Assembly (NCBI GenBank): GCA_020432165.1
Contig: JAGQGU010000005.1
Span: 122,188-186,187 of the forward strand
Origin: Thermomicrobiales bacterium
GTDB taxonomy: Bacteria > Chloroflexota > Chloroflexia > Thermomicrobiales > UBA6265
Direction: 5' to 3'
Length of the DNA: 64,000 nucleotides
In this document: positions 1 through 8,280 of the stretch, piece after piece
Numbering within the stretch: position 1 is the first letter of the stretch
Layout of the letters: every line of letters begins with the position of its first letter
Translations under genes and position numbers: made by a program
The notes under the pieces: model-generated
The model's database searches: none
What the model was told of the DNA's origin: nothing
Seen by the model: only the letters and a program-made list of their open reading frames with translations

Positions 1-2236
1 CACCGCGATACCCGCTGGCGGTGGAGATACCCATCTTCGCCATCACCTTGAGGAAGCCATACTCCATCATGGTGATGTAGTTTTGACGCAGCTCCTTCGG
101 GGTGAGATTCTCAAACCCACGTGATGCGGAAAGTCTCGCGCTGGCATCAATAGCCAACCGTGGATGCACTGCAGCTGCACCGTGTCCGATGATGACCGCC
201 ATCTGGTGCACATCCCAGACATCGCCACTATCGCAGACGATATCCGCATCCATGCGAAGACCAGCATCAATCAAGGCATGATGAATCGCACCAACAGCCA
301 ACGCCGTCGGCACGTGCGCGCGCTCCGCACTCACCGCCTGATCGCTCAGCAACAGGATGGTATTGCCATTCTGCACAGCCGCGATCGCTTCCGCGATAAG
401 TTCATCAAGGCGACCCTTAAGCGAACCACCCTCAAGTGCAAAGGTGGCATCGAGATCGGCGATGTCCAGATCCGAACACGCCTCAATGGCCTCAAGCTCA
501 TGAGTAGCAAGCACAAAGCTGCGCAGATGTACGAGATGGGCCTGCGTACCGCTCTTCTCAAGCAAGTGTCCGCGCTTGCCCAGATAGGTATCCAGCGCCA
601 TCACACGCCGTTCGCGCAACGAATCGATGGCCGGATTTGTCACCTGTGCGAAACGCTGCCGCAGGTATGCCGTGACCGGACGTGGTGTTGTGCTGAGGAC
701 AGCCAACGGGGCATCATCGCCCATACTCCAGGTTGGTTCTTTCTTCTCACCGGCCATGGGATTGATGATCAAACGCAGATCCTCGGCGCTGTAGCCGAAG
801 GCCTGCTGCATCTGCACGACATCGGGTGGTGTCTTGGTTGCGGCCAGGCGCGTCTTGGCATCAGCCTCCGGACCAACCGGTAGTGGCTCATCGGCCGCCG
901 GTGGGAAAGCAAGCGGAATCCGATGCTCCTCGATCCAGCGGGCATAGGGCGCATTCGTTGCCACGGCATGCTTGAGGTCGGCGTTGTGCAGTACCTCGCC
1001 AGCGTCGGTGTCGACCAGAATCATCTGCCCGGGACCGAGGCGACCGCGTTCGATCACACTGGCCGGATCGATCTCGACCGTGCCGGATTCCGAGCCACAG
1101 ACGAAGAGTCCGTCTTCAGTGATGGCATAGCGCAACGGACGCAAACCATTTCGGTCGAGCGCGGCCCCGGCAAGCACGCCATCGGAAAAACCGAGTGCGG
1201 CCGGACCGTCCCACTGCTCCATCAGACCAGCGTGGAAATCGTAGAACGCACGCAGATCGGCATCCATTTCCGGTAGCTGCTCCCATGGTTCCGGCACACT
1301 CATCATCAGTGCGTGTGGCAGGGAGCGTCCGTTATGGCGGAGAAGCTCGATTGCGGTATCAAGGCTGAGCGAATCGCTGCCCTGCATGGCGATGGGCGGG
1401 TTGAGCGCAACCGTTTCCTCTCCATCCTTCATGGTCAGATGCGGTGCCCGCGCACGCATCCAGGCGCGATTGCCCTGCACGGTATTGATCTCGCCATTGT
1501 GAGCAATAAAGCGGAAGGGCTGGGCAAGACCCCAGGTCGGCTGGGTATTTGTGCTAAAGCGCTGGTGGAAAAGAGCAATGGCCGATTCCACACGCGGATC
1601 GGCCAAATCGGGATAGAAGCGAGCAAGGTCTTCTGGCAAACAGAAGCCTTTGTAGATAAGGGTGCGGCTACTACAGGAGACTGCAAAGAAATCGTCATCG
1701 GTAAGGCCGTACCCGCGGAGCGCCACTTCAATCTGGCGTCGCGTAAGCATGAGCTTGCGCTCGAATTCACCTGTGGAAATACCTTCTGGTCGGCTGATAA
1801 GCACCTGCACAATCGCCGGGAGAGTATCCAGTGCCGACTGCCCGAGTATGCCGGGTTGCGTTGGTACCTCGCGGAGGGCGAGCACGCTGAGACCGCGCGC
1901 GGTCACAGTCTCGGTCACAATACCGAGCACGTTATCGTCATTCCGTGGCAGGAAGAGCATGGCGACACCGTAGTCACCCTGCCCCAGATCACCGTGACCG
2001 TTATCTGCAAGTGTGTCCGCGAAGAGCGCATGCGGCACCTGAATCATGATGCCGGCGCCATCACCCGTGCGGGCATCGGCACCGACAGCACCGCGGTGGG
2101 TGAGGTTTACCAGACCCGCCAGTGCCTTCTCCACAATCTCACGACTGCGGGTGCCATCGATCTTCACCACCAAACCAACACCGCAGGCATCATGCTCGAG
2201 CATCGGATCATACAACGGCCAGGATTGTGTGCTCAT
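1..2236 (-). CDS. gltB: glutamate synthase large subunit, 5' part (runs off the left edge)
   Basis: Makes glutamate from 2-oxoglutarate and glutamine-derived ammonia. About 745 codons are visible and the reading frame is open to the window edge, so the C-terminal part (most of the FMN domain and the beta-helix domain) lies outside. The start ATG at 2236 follows a good GGAG site. The N-terminus carries the class II glutamine amidotransferase motif EHDACGVG with the nucleophile Cys18, so residues 1-17 would be a propeptide that is removed. The THRGAVGADARTGDGAG segment follows. Near the edge the frame reads KMGISTASGYRG, the conserved entry to the synthase domain. It diverges from glnA, giving a GS/GOGAT pair sharing one intergenic region. 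Family identity is certain; the electron donor (NADPH or ferredoxin) cannot be told from this part. Confidence 0.95.
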   Translation of the reverse strand, partial: MSTQSWPLYDPMLEHDACGVGLVVKIDGTRSREIVEKALAGLVNLTHRGAVGADARTGDGAGIMIQVPHALFADTLADNGHGDLGQGDYGVAMLFLPRNDDNVLGIVTETVTARGLSVLALREVPTQPGILGQSALDTLPAIVQVLISRPEGISTGEFERKLMLTRRQIEVALRGYGLTDDDFFAVSCSSRTLIYKGFCLPEDLARFYPDLADPRVESAIALFHQRFSTNTQPTWGLAQPFRFIAHNGEINTVQGNRAWMRARAPHLTMKDGEETVALNPPIAMQGSDSLSLDTAIELLRHNGRSLPHALMMSVPEPWEQLPEMDADLRAFYDFHAGLMEQWDGPAALGFSDGVLAGAALDRNGLRPLRYAITEDGLFVCGSESGTVEIDPASVIERGRLGPGQMILVDTDAGEVLHNADLKHAVATNAPYARWIEEHRIPLAFPPAADEPLPVGPEADAKTRLAATKTPPDVVQMQQAFGYSAEDLRLIINPMAGEKKEPTWSMGDDAPLAVLSTTPRPVTAYLRQRFAQVTNPAIDSLRERRVMALDTYLGKRGHLLEKSGTQAHLVHLRSFVLATHELEAIEACSDLDIADLDATFALEGGSLKGRLDELIAEAIAAVQNGNTILLLSDQAVSAERAHVPTALAVGAIHHALIDAGLRMDADIVCDSGDVWDVHQMAVIIGHGAAAVHPRLAIDASARLSASRGFENLTPKELRQNYITMMEYGFLKVMAKMGISTASGYRG

Positions 2237-2538
2237 GCGATTTCTCCAAATCAACTTCTATACGCCCCTGCCTCTATTAAGCGCGGAGCACGAATACATA
2301 TATGTGTAGTGTCGATAGAGGCCCGGAAGAACCACCATGTTCCGGAGCGAGGGCCAACAGCAGACGTCGTTGTGCTGGGTCTTTATTGTAAAAACTGCAC
2401 TGCCACTTGTGGAAGTGGCACAATACCCCGATTCTCATCCACACATTTGGACTTTCGGTACAAAATGGTGCAATATGACAAACGTCGAGGCTGGCAAACC
2501 GCCCAGACACATCAGTTGACCAGCAATCGAGGTCCAAA
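2237..2538. promoter_or_regulatory. gltB-glnA divergent intergenic region
   Basis: About 300 bases with no gene, between two divergent starts. A perfect 8-bp inverted repeat (TGCCACTT, four-base loop, AAGTGGCA) occupies 2401-2420. A second, looser pair, CCTCTAT near 2272 and ATAGAGG near 2316, encloses an AT-rich ATACATATATGTGTA core. A plausible glnA promoter is TTGGAC (2447-2452) with an 18-bp spacer and CAATAT (2471-2476). The palindrome lies upstream of that promoter, where an activator or repressor of nitrogen genes could bind. The regulator is unknown; PucR, encoded downstream of glnA, is one candidate. Confidence 0.5.
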
Positions 2539-3903
2539 ATGACTGTTGAAGATCCGTTATTTGCCACACCATCATCCGAAGATATCGAGCGCACAATGGA
2601 TATCCTGGGCGAGAACGGTGTGAGTCTTGTCCATCTGCAGTTCAGCGATATCGCCGGAGGCGGCCGTACCGTCAGTATCCCGACAGCGCTCTTGCCGCGC
2701 GTCTTTCGCAGAGGATTCCGCTTCGATGGCTCTGCCATGAGTGGCGGCATGCGGCAGGTGGAAGTCGATCTCTTCCTCATGCCCGATCCCAGCACCCTGG
2801 TGGTGCTACCCCCGCTGCCTGATCGACCACGACGCGCCTTCATCTACTGCTGGGTAACGCGACGCGGCGGACAACCCTTTGCGGGCGATCCGCGCACGAT
2901 CTTGCAGAAACAACTCAATCGAGCCAGTGCCATTGGTCTCGACTATCGCGTTGGTATCGAACTGGAGTTTTATCTCTATAAGGGAGAATCGCTCGCCACC
3001 GCGTCCTTCGAAAGCCCCCATGTCAGCCCGAGCTACTTCAGCGATAGCGATGTGGGGACAGCTCTGGTACGCGACCATATCGTCGCCTGGACGCATGAGC
3101 TGGGGCTGGGAGTACACGGTGCCCACCACGAGACTGGGCCGGGCCAACAGGAGATCGATCTGCGCCACCTTGGTGGTATCCGCATTGCCGATCAGCTAAA
3201 CAGCACCCGTCAACTCATCCGTGTCATCGCCGAACAGCACAACATGAAGGTAACCTTCATGGCCAAACCTTTCGACGATGCACCTGGTAGCGGTATGCAC
3301 CTCTTCCAACGGTTACTCAAACTGGATGACGGTACCGATCTGCTCCGCGGGGAAGATGGCGCTGATATCAGCGCGATTGCCGGACACATGATTGCTGGCC
3401 AGATTCGCCATGCGAGCGCGATGAGCGCGATCCTCAACACCACGGTGAACAGCTACAAGCGCCTGGCGGATGGGCATCGAGCTCCGGCCTGGGCGACCTG
3501 GGCGCGGGTGAGCGAATCGTCGCTCCTGCGTGTGCCGAGCACACCGGAAGGCACACTCACCGATATCGAGCTGCGCAGCCCGGATCCGATGGCGAATCCC
3601 TACCTTGCCATTGCGGTAGCGTTGGGGGCAGCCGTGGATGGTATTGAACAGAAACTCGATCCTCCCGGTGCCTTTGATGAGAATCTGGTGCACTACAACG
3701 AGGAAGAATTCGCACGGTTTGGGGTTGAACAACTCCCACAGACACTTGGTGAGGCGATTACCAATCTAACGCACGATGACACGATGCGCGAGATCCTCGG
3801 CCACTTCATCGTCGATCAGCTTCTCACGGTCAAGCGAGCCGAGTGGGATGCCTACCGCCGTCACGTCAGTCCATGGGAACACATACAGTATGGAGAGCTT
3901 TAG
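2539..3903 (+). CDS. glnA: glutamine synthetase (GSI-type family)
   Basis: ATP-dependent amidation of glutamate, or a related gamma-glutamyl ligase; 454 aa, the normal GSI length. A beta-grasp N-terminal domain (about 15-100) with FRFDGSAMSGG is followed by the catalytic domain with GIELEFYLY, a GPGQQEIDLRH motif, GSGMH, NSYKRL and ELRSPDPMANPYLA. The usual second histidine after GSGMH is replaced (GSGMHLFQRL) and the usual NIY adenylylation region is degenerate (DENLVHYNEEE). It may therefore not be adenylylated, or it may be a GlnA paralogue with another substrate. A GAGGT ribosome site lies 6 bases before the ATG. pucR follows after 2 bases, so the two are co-transcribed. Pairing with divergent gltB supports ammonia assimilation. 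Confidence 0.9.
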   Translation: MTVEDPLFATPSSEDIERTMDILGENGVSLVHLQFSDIAGGGRTVSIPTALLPRVFRRGFRFDGSAMSGGMRQVEVDLFLMPDPSTLVVLPPLPDRPRRAFIYCWVTRRGGQPFAGDPRTILQKQLNRASAIGLDYRVGIELEFYLYKGESLATASFESPHVSPSYFSDSDVGTALVRDHIVAWTHELGLGVHGAHHETGPGQQEIDLRHLGGIRIADQLNSTRQLIRVIAEQHNMKVTFMAKPFDDAPGSGMHLFQRLLKLDDGTDLLRGEDGADISAIAGHMIAGQIRHASAMSAILNTTVNSYKRLADGHRAPAWATWARVSESSLLRVPSTPEGTLTDIELRSPDPMANPYLAIAVALGAAVDGIEQKLDPPGAFDENLVHYNEEEFARFGVEQLPQTLGEAITNLTHDDTMREILGHFIVDQLLTVKRAEWDAYRRHVSPWEHIQYGEL

Positions 3904-3905
3904 CG

Positions 3906-5588
3906 ATGGAGATGGGATCCCCACGCGAATATGGCGTGATTACCGTTCGCGATATTCTCAGCTTCGCGCTCCCTGAATCGAGCATGGTAGCTGCCGGCAG
4001 TATCGGTCTGGGACGCGAAGTGACCTGGGCCACGCGCCTGCGGGCAGCCATGCCTGCATTCGGACACATCGCCGGTGGCGAGATCGTCATTCTGGATCCG
4101 GCAGTGCTGGAGATGATCGATGAAAACCTCACGCTGGCCGGGGCTATTCGCAAGCTAAGCACCTTCGGTGTCTCGGTTATCGCGACCACCGGTCGCACCG
4201 ACGCCGCTGCGCGCGCAGCGGCAGATTCAACGAGTCTCCCCCTGGTCGAGCTCCCGGCGGACACCGATCTGGGCACGCTCGAACGCACTGCCGCCCGCAC
4301 AATTGCCGAGCGTCGCCGCGAACTGCAGCAAAAGGGCCAGGAATACGGTCGGCAGTTGATGGATATGGCTATCGCTGGTGAGACTATCAGCTTGCTGGTG
4401 GAGGAGCTGGCCATGCTCTCCACCCGTGCTGCCATTGCCGATAGTGCCGAAGGGCATGTGCTTGCCTTCTATGCCGACGAAGAGGAAACCCTGGATGAAC
4501 GTCTCGCTCAATCCATTCTCCAGCCGTCACAGCAGACCGTGCAGAGTTGGCTGCGCTCCGTCGGTTCGTCGAGCTCGGCAGAGCCCCCTGTGCATGGCTG
4601 GACCGATGCTGCCGGCTGGACACGACTGGTTGCCCCGGTAACAGGTCGTTCAGGCATTCTCGGTAGCCTGAGTCTCCTCATCCCCAGTCAGGAAGAACGC
4701 CCAGAGGACACGATTCTGCTCAGTCGCGCCGCAGCAGCATCAGCGGTGATTTTGGCGCAGGAGCAAGCCACTACCGCGGCCCGCCGCGAGGTGGAACTCA
4801 ATGTGCTCGATGAGTTGCTGGATGGCGCGCTCCGTAGCGAGATCGCGCTGGCCCAGCAAGCAGAACGGCTCGGTCACAACCTGGATCAGCTCTTTGTGGC
4901 GCTGGTTGCCCGGGCTGATACCCAGCAATCCGGGGCCGCGCGTGCGCGGGAGAATCGCACGCAAGCGCTGGAATCGGGTGCCCGTAACTTTGTTACATCC
5001 CTGAACCAACCGGATGTGATGTGGCGAGTGCGCAATGCCAATGTCGAGATCGTGATGCCACAGCGGTTGATCGATGAAGATGCCACTGTACCAGCGAAAC
5101 TCCAGACGAGTTTGACGCAGGCCCTGGCAAACCATCAGATCACGGATGCCATCTCCGTCGGCATCGGCCGTATCGATAACGGCATGCAGGGTATCCGCCG
5201 TAGCCACCAAGATGCGCGGCAGAGTCTGGTGTTGGGCAGACGTCTCTATGGCGGCGGCCATATCACCGATTACGATGAACTTGGCATCTATCGCCTGATT
5301 CTGGCGGCAGAGAGTTTACCGGAACTACGCAGCTTCCACGATGAATCGCTCGGCGAGCTGATTGAGTATGATCGCGTGCACAACAGTAATCTGGTGCAGA
5401 CACTGGAAGCATTCTTCGCGGCGAACTGTAGCCCGAAGGAAGCCGCTTCGCTATTGAGCGTGCACAGAAACACCGTGCTCTATCGACTCGAACGTATCTC
5501 CGAGATTGCGGGACTCGATCTGGACGATCCCGATGTGCGTTTGCGATTCCACCTGGCGCTCTATGTAAGGACCGCTCTGGGGGTGTGA
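3906..5588 (+). CDS. PucR-family transcriptional regulator
   Basis: 560 aa. The N-terminal part (about 10-140) matches the purine-catabolism regulator domain, starting GVITVRDIL with GGEIVIL. A middle GGDEF-like/CdaR region follows. The C-terminus has the PucR-type helix-turn-helix (about 500-555), seen as FFAANCSPKEAASLL followed by SVHRNTVLYRLERI. The ATG at 3906 lies 2 bases after the glnA stop and is preferred over in-frame ATGs inside glnA. Family members regulate purine, nitrogen or proline use. Its position after glnA suggests control of this cluster or of nitrogen catabolism (inference). Confidence 0.88.
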   Translation: MEMGSPREYGVITVRDILSFALPESSMVAAGSIGLGREVTWATRLRAAMPAFGHIAGGEIVILDPAVLEMIDENLTLAGAIRKLSTFGVSVIATTGRTDAAARAAADSTSLPLVELPADTDLGTLERTAARTIAERRRELQQKGQEYGRQLMDMAIAGETISLLVEELAMLSTRAAIADSAEGHVLAFYADEEETLDERLAQSILQPSQQTVQSWLRSVGSSSSAEPPVHGWTDAAGWTRLVAPVTGRSGILGSLSLLIPSQEERPEDTILLSRAAAASAVILAQEQATTAARREVELNVLDELLDGALRSEIALAQQAERLGHNLDQLFVALVARADTQQSGAARARENRTQALESGARNFVTSLNQPDVMWRVRNANVEIVMPQRLIDEDATVPAKLQTSLTQALANHQITDAISVGIGRIDNGMQGIRRSHQDARQSLVLGRRLYGGGHITDYDELGIYRLILAAESLPELRSFHDESLGELIEYDRVHNSNLVQTLEAFFAANCSPKEAASLLSVHRNTVLYRLERISEIAGLDLDDPDVRLRFHLALYVRTALGV

Positions 5589-5648
5589 CGCACATCGGAT
5601 ATCTCAGGTTATACGTAGCTGCGAAAACAACGAAATATCGTCGAATAC

Positions 5649-6824
5649 CTAACCAGCGAACGCTTCTGTAGCCGCGCGAATGCGCACCAATGCTTCGCTG
5701 ATGTTCTCTTCGCTGGTCGCGTAACTGAGGCGGATGTACCCTTCGCCAGCGTCACCGAAGCTGGTGCCGCTGACAGTGGCGACGCCGAACTCGTCCAGCA
5801 AGCGGTTGGCAAAGTCGTCGCTGCGCAATCCAAAGGAGCCAACTTTCGGGAACGCATAGAAGGCTCCCTTGGGATCGACGCAGGAGATACCCGGGATATC
5901 ATTCAGTCCGGCAATCAGCAATTCTCGACGGCGGGCAAAGGCATCCTTGAAGGAGCGCACCTCGTCCCAGGGACCTGTGAGGGCCGCGATACCGGCACGT
6001 TGCGCAGCGACGTTGGTACAACTCGCACTATTCACCATCAACGTGGTCATCGGCCCGATCAATTCTTGTGGGATGAGTCCATATCCCATCCGCCAACCAG
6101 TCATGGCAAAGGTTTTGCTGAAGCCATCGAGCAGAATTGTGCGCTCCGCCATACCCGGCAGTGATGCGATCGATACGTGCTCTCCCTCGTAGAGCAGTTC
6201 CGCATAGATCTCGTCGGCCAGTACCACCAAATCGTGTTGCAGAGCGACCTCGGCCACTGCCTCGATATCCTCACGCGTGAGCGCATTTCCACAAGGATTG
6301 CCCGGGGTGTTGATGATGATGAGGCGAGTGCGCTCTGTCACCAAACCTCGCAGTTCCTCGGTATCGAGGCGAAAATCGTTCTCTTCACGCAGCACCGCGG
6401 GTACGGCAGTGGCGCCGGTGAACTCGATCATGGAGCGATAGATCGGGAAACCAGGATCGGGATAGATCGCCTCGTCGCCCGGCTGGAGCAGGGCAAGCAT
6501 TGCAAAGAACATCACCGGCTTACCGCCAGGTGTCACCAAAACTTGCTCTGGTGTGTACTGCGCGCCTCTCGTACTACCGATGTAGTTACTGATAGCAGCC
6601 CGCAACTCCGGATCGCCTTGTGCAGGTCCATAGTGGGTCCAGCCGGACGCCAGTGCCTCTTGGGCTGCCTGCACAATATGGGCCGGAGTATCGAAATCTG
6701 GTTCGCCAATTTGCATATGAACGACCGATTTACCTTGTGCTTCCAGTGCTTTGGCACGGGCAAGTACGGCAAACGCGGTTTCCGTGCCAATCCGGTTCAT
6801 TCCGGAAGCGAGGCGAATCGGCAT
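5649..6824 (-). CDS. class I/II aminotransferase (aspartate/alanine type)
   Basis: PLP-dependent transaminase of fold type I, 391 aa. Visible motifs are the N-terminal IGEPDFDTP, the NTPGNPCGN segment, ADEIYAELLY, and GFSKTFAMTGWRMGY with the Schiff-base lysine at about 237. The substrate-carboxylate arginine is in GYIRLSYAT. The family includes aspartate, alanine and aromatic aminotransferases and the exact substrate is not decidable. It diverges from the GntR regulator across 188 bp, so the operator at 6909 may control it too. The first codon follows GGGACAAAA, a weak ribosome site. Confidence 0.9.
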   Translation of the reverse strand: MPIRLASGMNRIGTETAFAVLARAKALEAQGKSVVHMQIGEPDFDTPAHIVQAAQEALASGWTHYGPAQGDPELRAAISNYIGSTRGAQYTPEQVLVTPGGKPVMFFAMLALLQPGDEAIYPDPGFPIYRSMIEFTGATAVPAVLREENDFRLDTEELRGLVTERTRLIIINTPGNPCGNALTREDIEAVAEVALQHDLVVLADEIYAELLYEGEHVSIASLPGMAERTILLDGFSKTFAMTGWRMGYGLIPQELIGPMTTLMVNSASCTNVAAQRAGIAALTGPWDEVRSFKDAFARRRELLIAGLNDIPGISCVDPKGAFYAFPKVGSFGLRSDDFANRLLDEFGVATVSGTSFGDAGEGYIRLSYATSEENISEALVRIRAATEAFAG

Positions 6825-6908
6825 TTTTTGTCCCTTTCATTGATACAACGTGCACACAACTCATTCCATTAATAGCAGACCTGGTGTATAGTTCTTGCGA
6901 GATCGGCT

Positions 6909-6918
6909 AATGTATACA
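6909..6918. promoter_or_regulatory. candidate GntR operator (AATGTATACA box)
   Basis: The box contains the perfect palindrome TGTATACA and lies between the divergent aminotransferase and GntR genes. A half-like copy, TGTATAG, lies at 6892-6898. FadR/FCD-type GntR proteins often bind TGTATACA-type palindromes and often regulate themselves. The same 10-mer recurs at 11631-11640 upstream of the SDH anchor gene. That the GntR protein binds here is inferred from position only. Confidence 0.5.
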
Positions 6919-7012
6919 CAAGACGGTCCGATCCAGTGAGCCAACGACAAATCACCAGGGTGGTGATACTGAAGACCCGTCCGGGACGACGGTGAGTCAG
7001 GAGATCGCTCGC

Positions 7013-7723
7013 ATGTCTTCTGAAACGACGCGAGGGGGCGTAACCCCCCTTCAACCCATTGAGCGAAGGAATCTCGGCTCGGATGTTTATCGCATTTTAC
7101 GCGATCGCATCCTGAGTCAAGAGCTTTCGGCAGGGGAAAAACTTTCCGATCTGAGACTCAGCTCGGAATTGGGGGTCAGCCGCACCCCTATCCGCGAAGC
7201 ACTGCACCAATTGGCACAGGATGGTGTGGTGGTGGCCGAGCCCAATCGCGGCTTTTTTGTGGCGACGTTCACCAAGCGTGATCTCGAGGAAATCTTCGAA
7301 CTCCGTCGGGTGTTGGAACTGTACGCCATTCGGGGTCTCGGCGATACCGACCATACGGAAGAGCTCCAGCGGGCCATGTTCGAGCTCGAACACGTGGAAC
7401 GGCTGATTCGAAACGCCACCACAGCCCAATTGCGTCTTGATGCAGGCGATGCCTTCCTTAAGACTGATCGCGGCTTTCATAGCTGGCTGGTAAGCACGGT
7501 TGGCAACCGGCGCATGAGCAGCATTGTGGGCGGGTTGTGGACCCAAATCGCGATCTTCCAACAGATCGACGATGAGATTCCGGAATGGATGCTGGTGGCC
7601 GTCGAACAACATCGACAGCTGCTGACACTCCTGCTCGCGGGCGATGTTGAAGCTGCCACCGCACTTATGACCACGCATCTGGACGATATGCAGACGCTGG
7701 TTCTTGAGGATTTCTCGGGCTAA
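7013..7723 (+). CDS. GntR/FadR-type regulator (FCD domain)
   Basis: 236 aa from the ATG at 7013; a GTG at 6992 in the same frame would add 7 residues and neither has a strong ribosome site. The N-terminal winged helix (about 20-85) shows DVYRILRDRIL, LSSELGVSRTPIREAL and VVVAEPNRGFFVATF. The C-terminal alpha-helical FCD ligand domain follows from about residue 88 (LEEIFELRRVLELYAI). FCD members such as LldR/LutR sense lactate or other carboxylates. The LUD-domain lactate genes begin 17 bp downstream on the same strand, so a lactate-responsive repressor is the likely role (inference from context). Confidence 0.88.
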   Translation: MSSETTRGGVTPLQPIERRNLGSDVYRILRDRILSQELSAGEKLSDLRLSSELGVSRTPIREALHQLAQDGVVVAEPNRGFFVATFTKRDLEEIFELRRVLELYAIRGLGDTDHTEELQRAMFELEHVERLIRNATTAQLRLDAGDAFLKTDRGFHSWLVSTVGNRRMSSIVGGLWTQIAIFQQIDDEIPEWMLVAVEQHRQLLTLLLAGDVEAATALMTTHLDDMQTLVLEDFSG

Positions 7724-7740
7724 GCGACGATTGTGAGCAT

Positions 7741-8277
7741 ATGATGCCCGATCCGTTCGACGATTTTCGTACCATCCTCACCGCAGCGGCAGGCGATGCT
7801 TGCCGCTGTACGCGTTCTGGTCTGGCAGAGACCATAGCGGAGATGGCACCGGCAGCAACGATCTGGACACGCGACGATCTGAATACAGTCTGGCCAGGCC
7901 TTGCGGTTGAACTGGAACAGGCTGGCATGGAGGTGATCAGCAATGGATCGCCGGCGCAGGTGCGGGATCAACCGTGGGGACTCACCACTGCCCGCGCCGC
8001 CATCGCTGAGACCGGCAGTGTAATCCTCCACGAGAATCGCCTGGAGCATCGCAGCGTCAGCCTGATGACCAATGCCCTGATCGTGTTGGTAGCGATGTCG
8101 GCACTCTACTCTTCCCTCGATGATGCCGGACGGATCCTCCGCGAGATCGCCAGCGATGGTACCAGCTACGCAACCTTGCTCAGCGGCCCCAGTCGAACCG
8201 CGGATATCGAGCGTCAACTCACGATCGGTGTGCAGGGTCCGGGCGAGCTGTATGTGATCTTCGTGGACGAAGGATAA
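7741..8277 (+). CDS. lutC: LUD-domain protein, LutC-like
   Basis: 178 aa, LUD (lactate utilisation) domain over nearly the full length, with the typical ITxA-like core seen here as LTTARAAIAETGSVIL. LutC acts with LutA and LutB as an iron-sulfur complex oxidising L-lactate to pyruvate in the cytoplasm. It is somewhat shorter than Bacillus LutC (about 240 aa). Two adjacent ATGs (7741 and 7744) are possible and no clear ribosome site is seen. It ends 3 bases before the LutB-LutA fusion gene, so the three-gene operon is tight. Confidence 0.82.
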   Translation: MMPDPFDDFRTILTAAAGDACRCTRSGLAETIAEMAPAATIWTRDDLNTVWPGLAVELEQAGMEVISNGSPAQVRDQPWGLTTARAAIAETGSVILHENRLEHRSVSLMTNALIVLVAMSALYSSLDDAGRILREIASDGTSYATLLSGPSRTADIERQLTIGVQGPGELYVIFVDEG

Positions 8278-8280
8278 CCG

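Noticed and set aside
164..2542. Two plus-strand frames of 239 and 409 codons over the gltB region
   Set aside because: They are antisense to the gltB frame, which has clear family motifs on the minus strand and runs off the window edge. Their composition (many His, Cys, Arg) is not protein-like.
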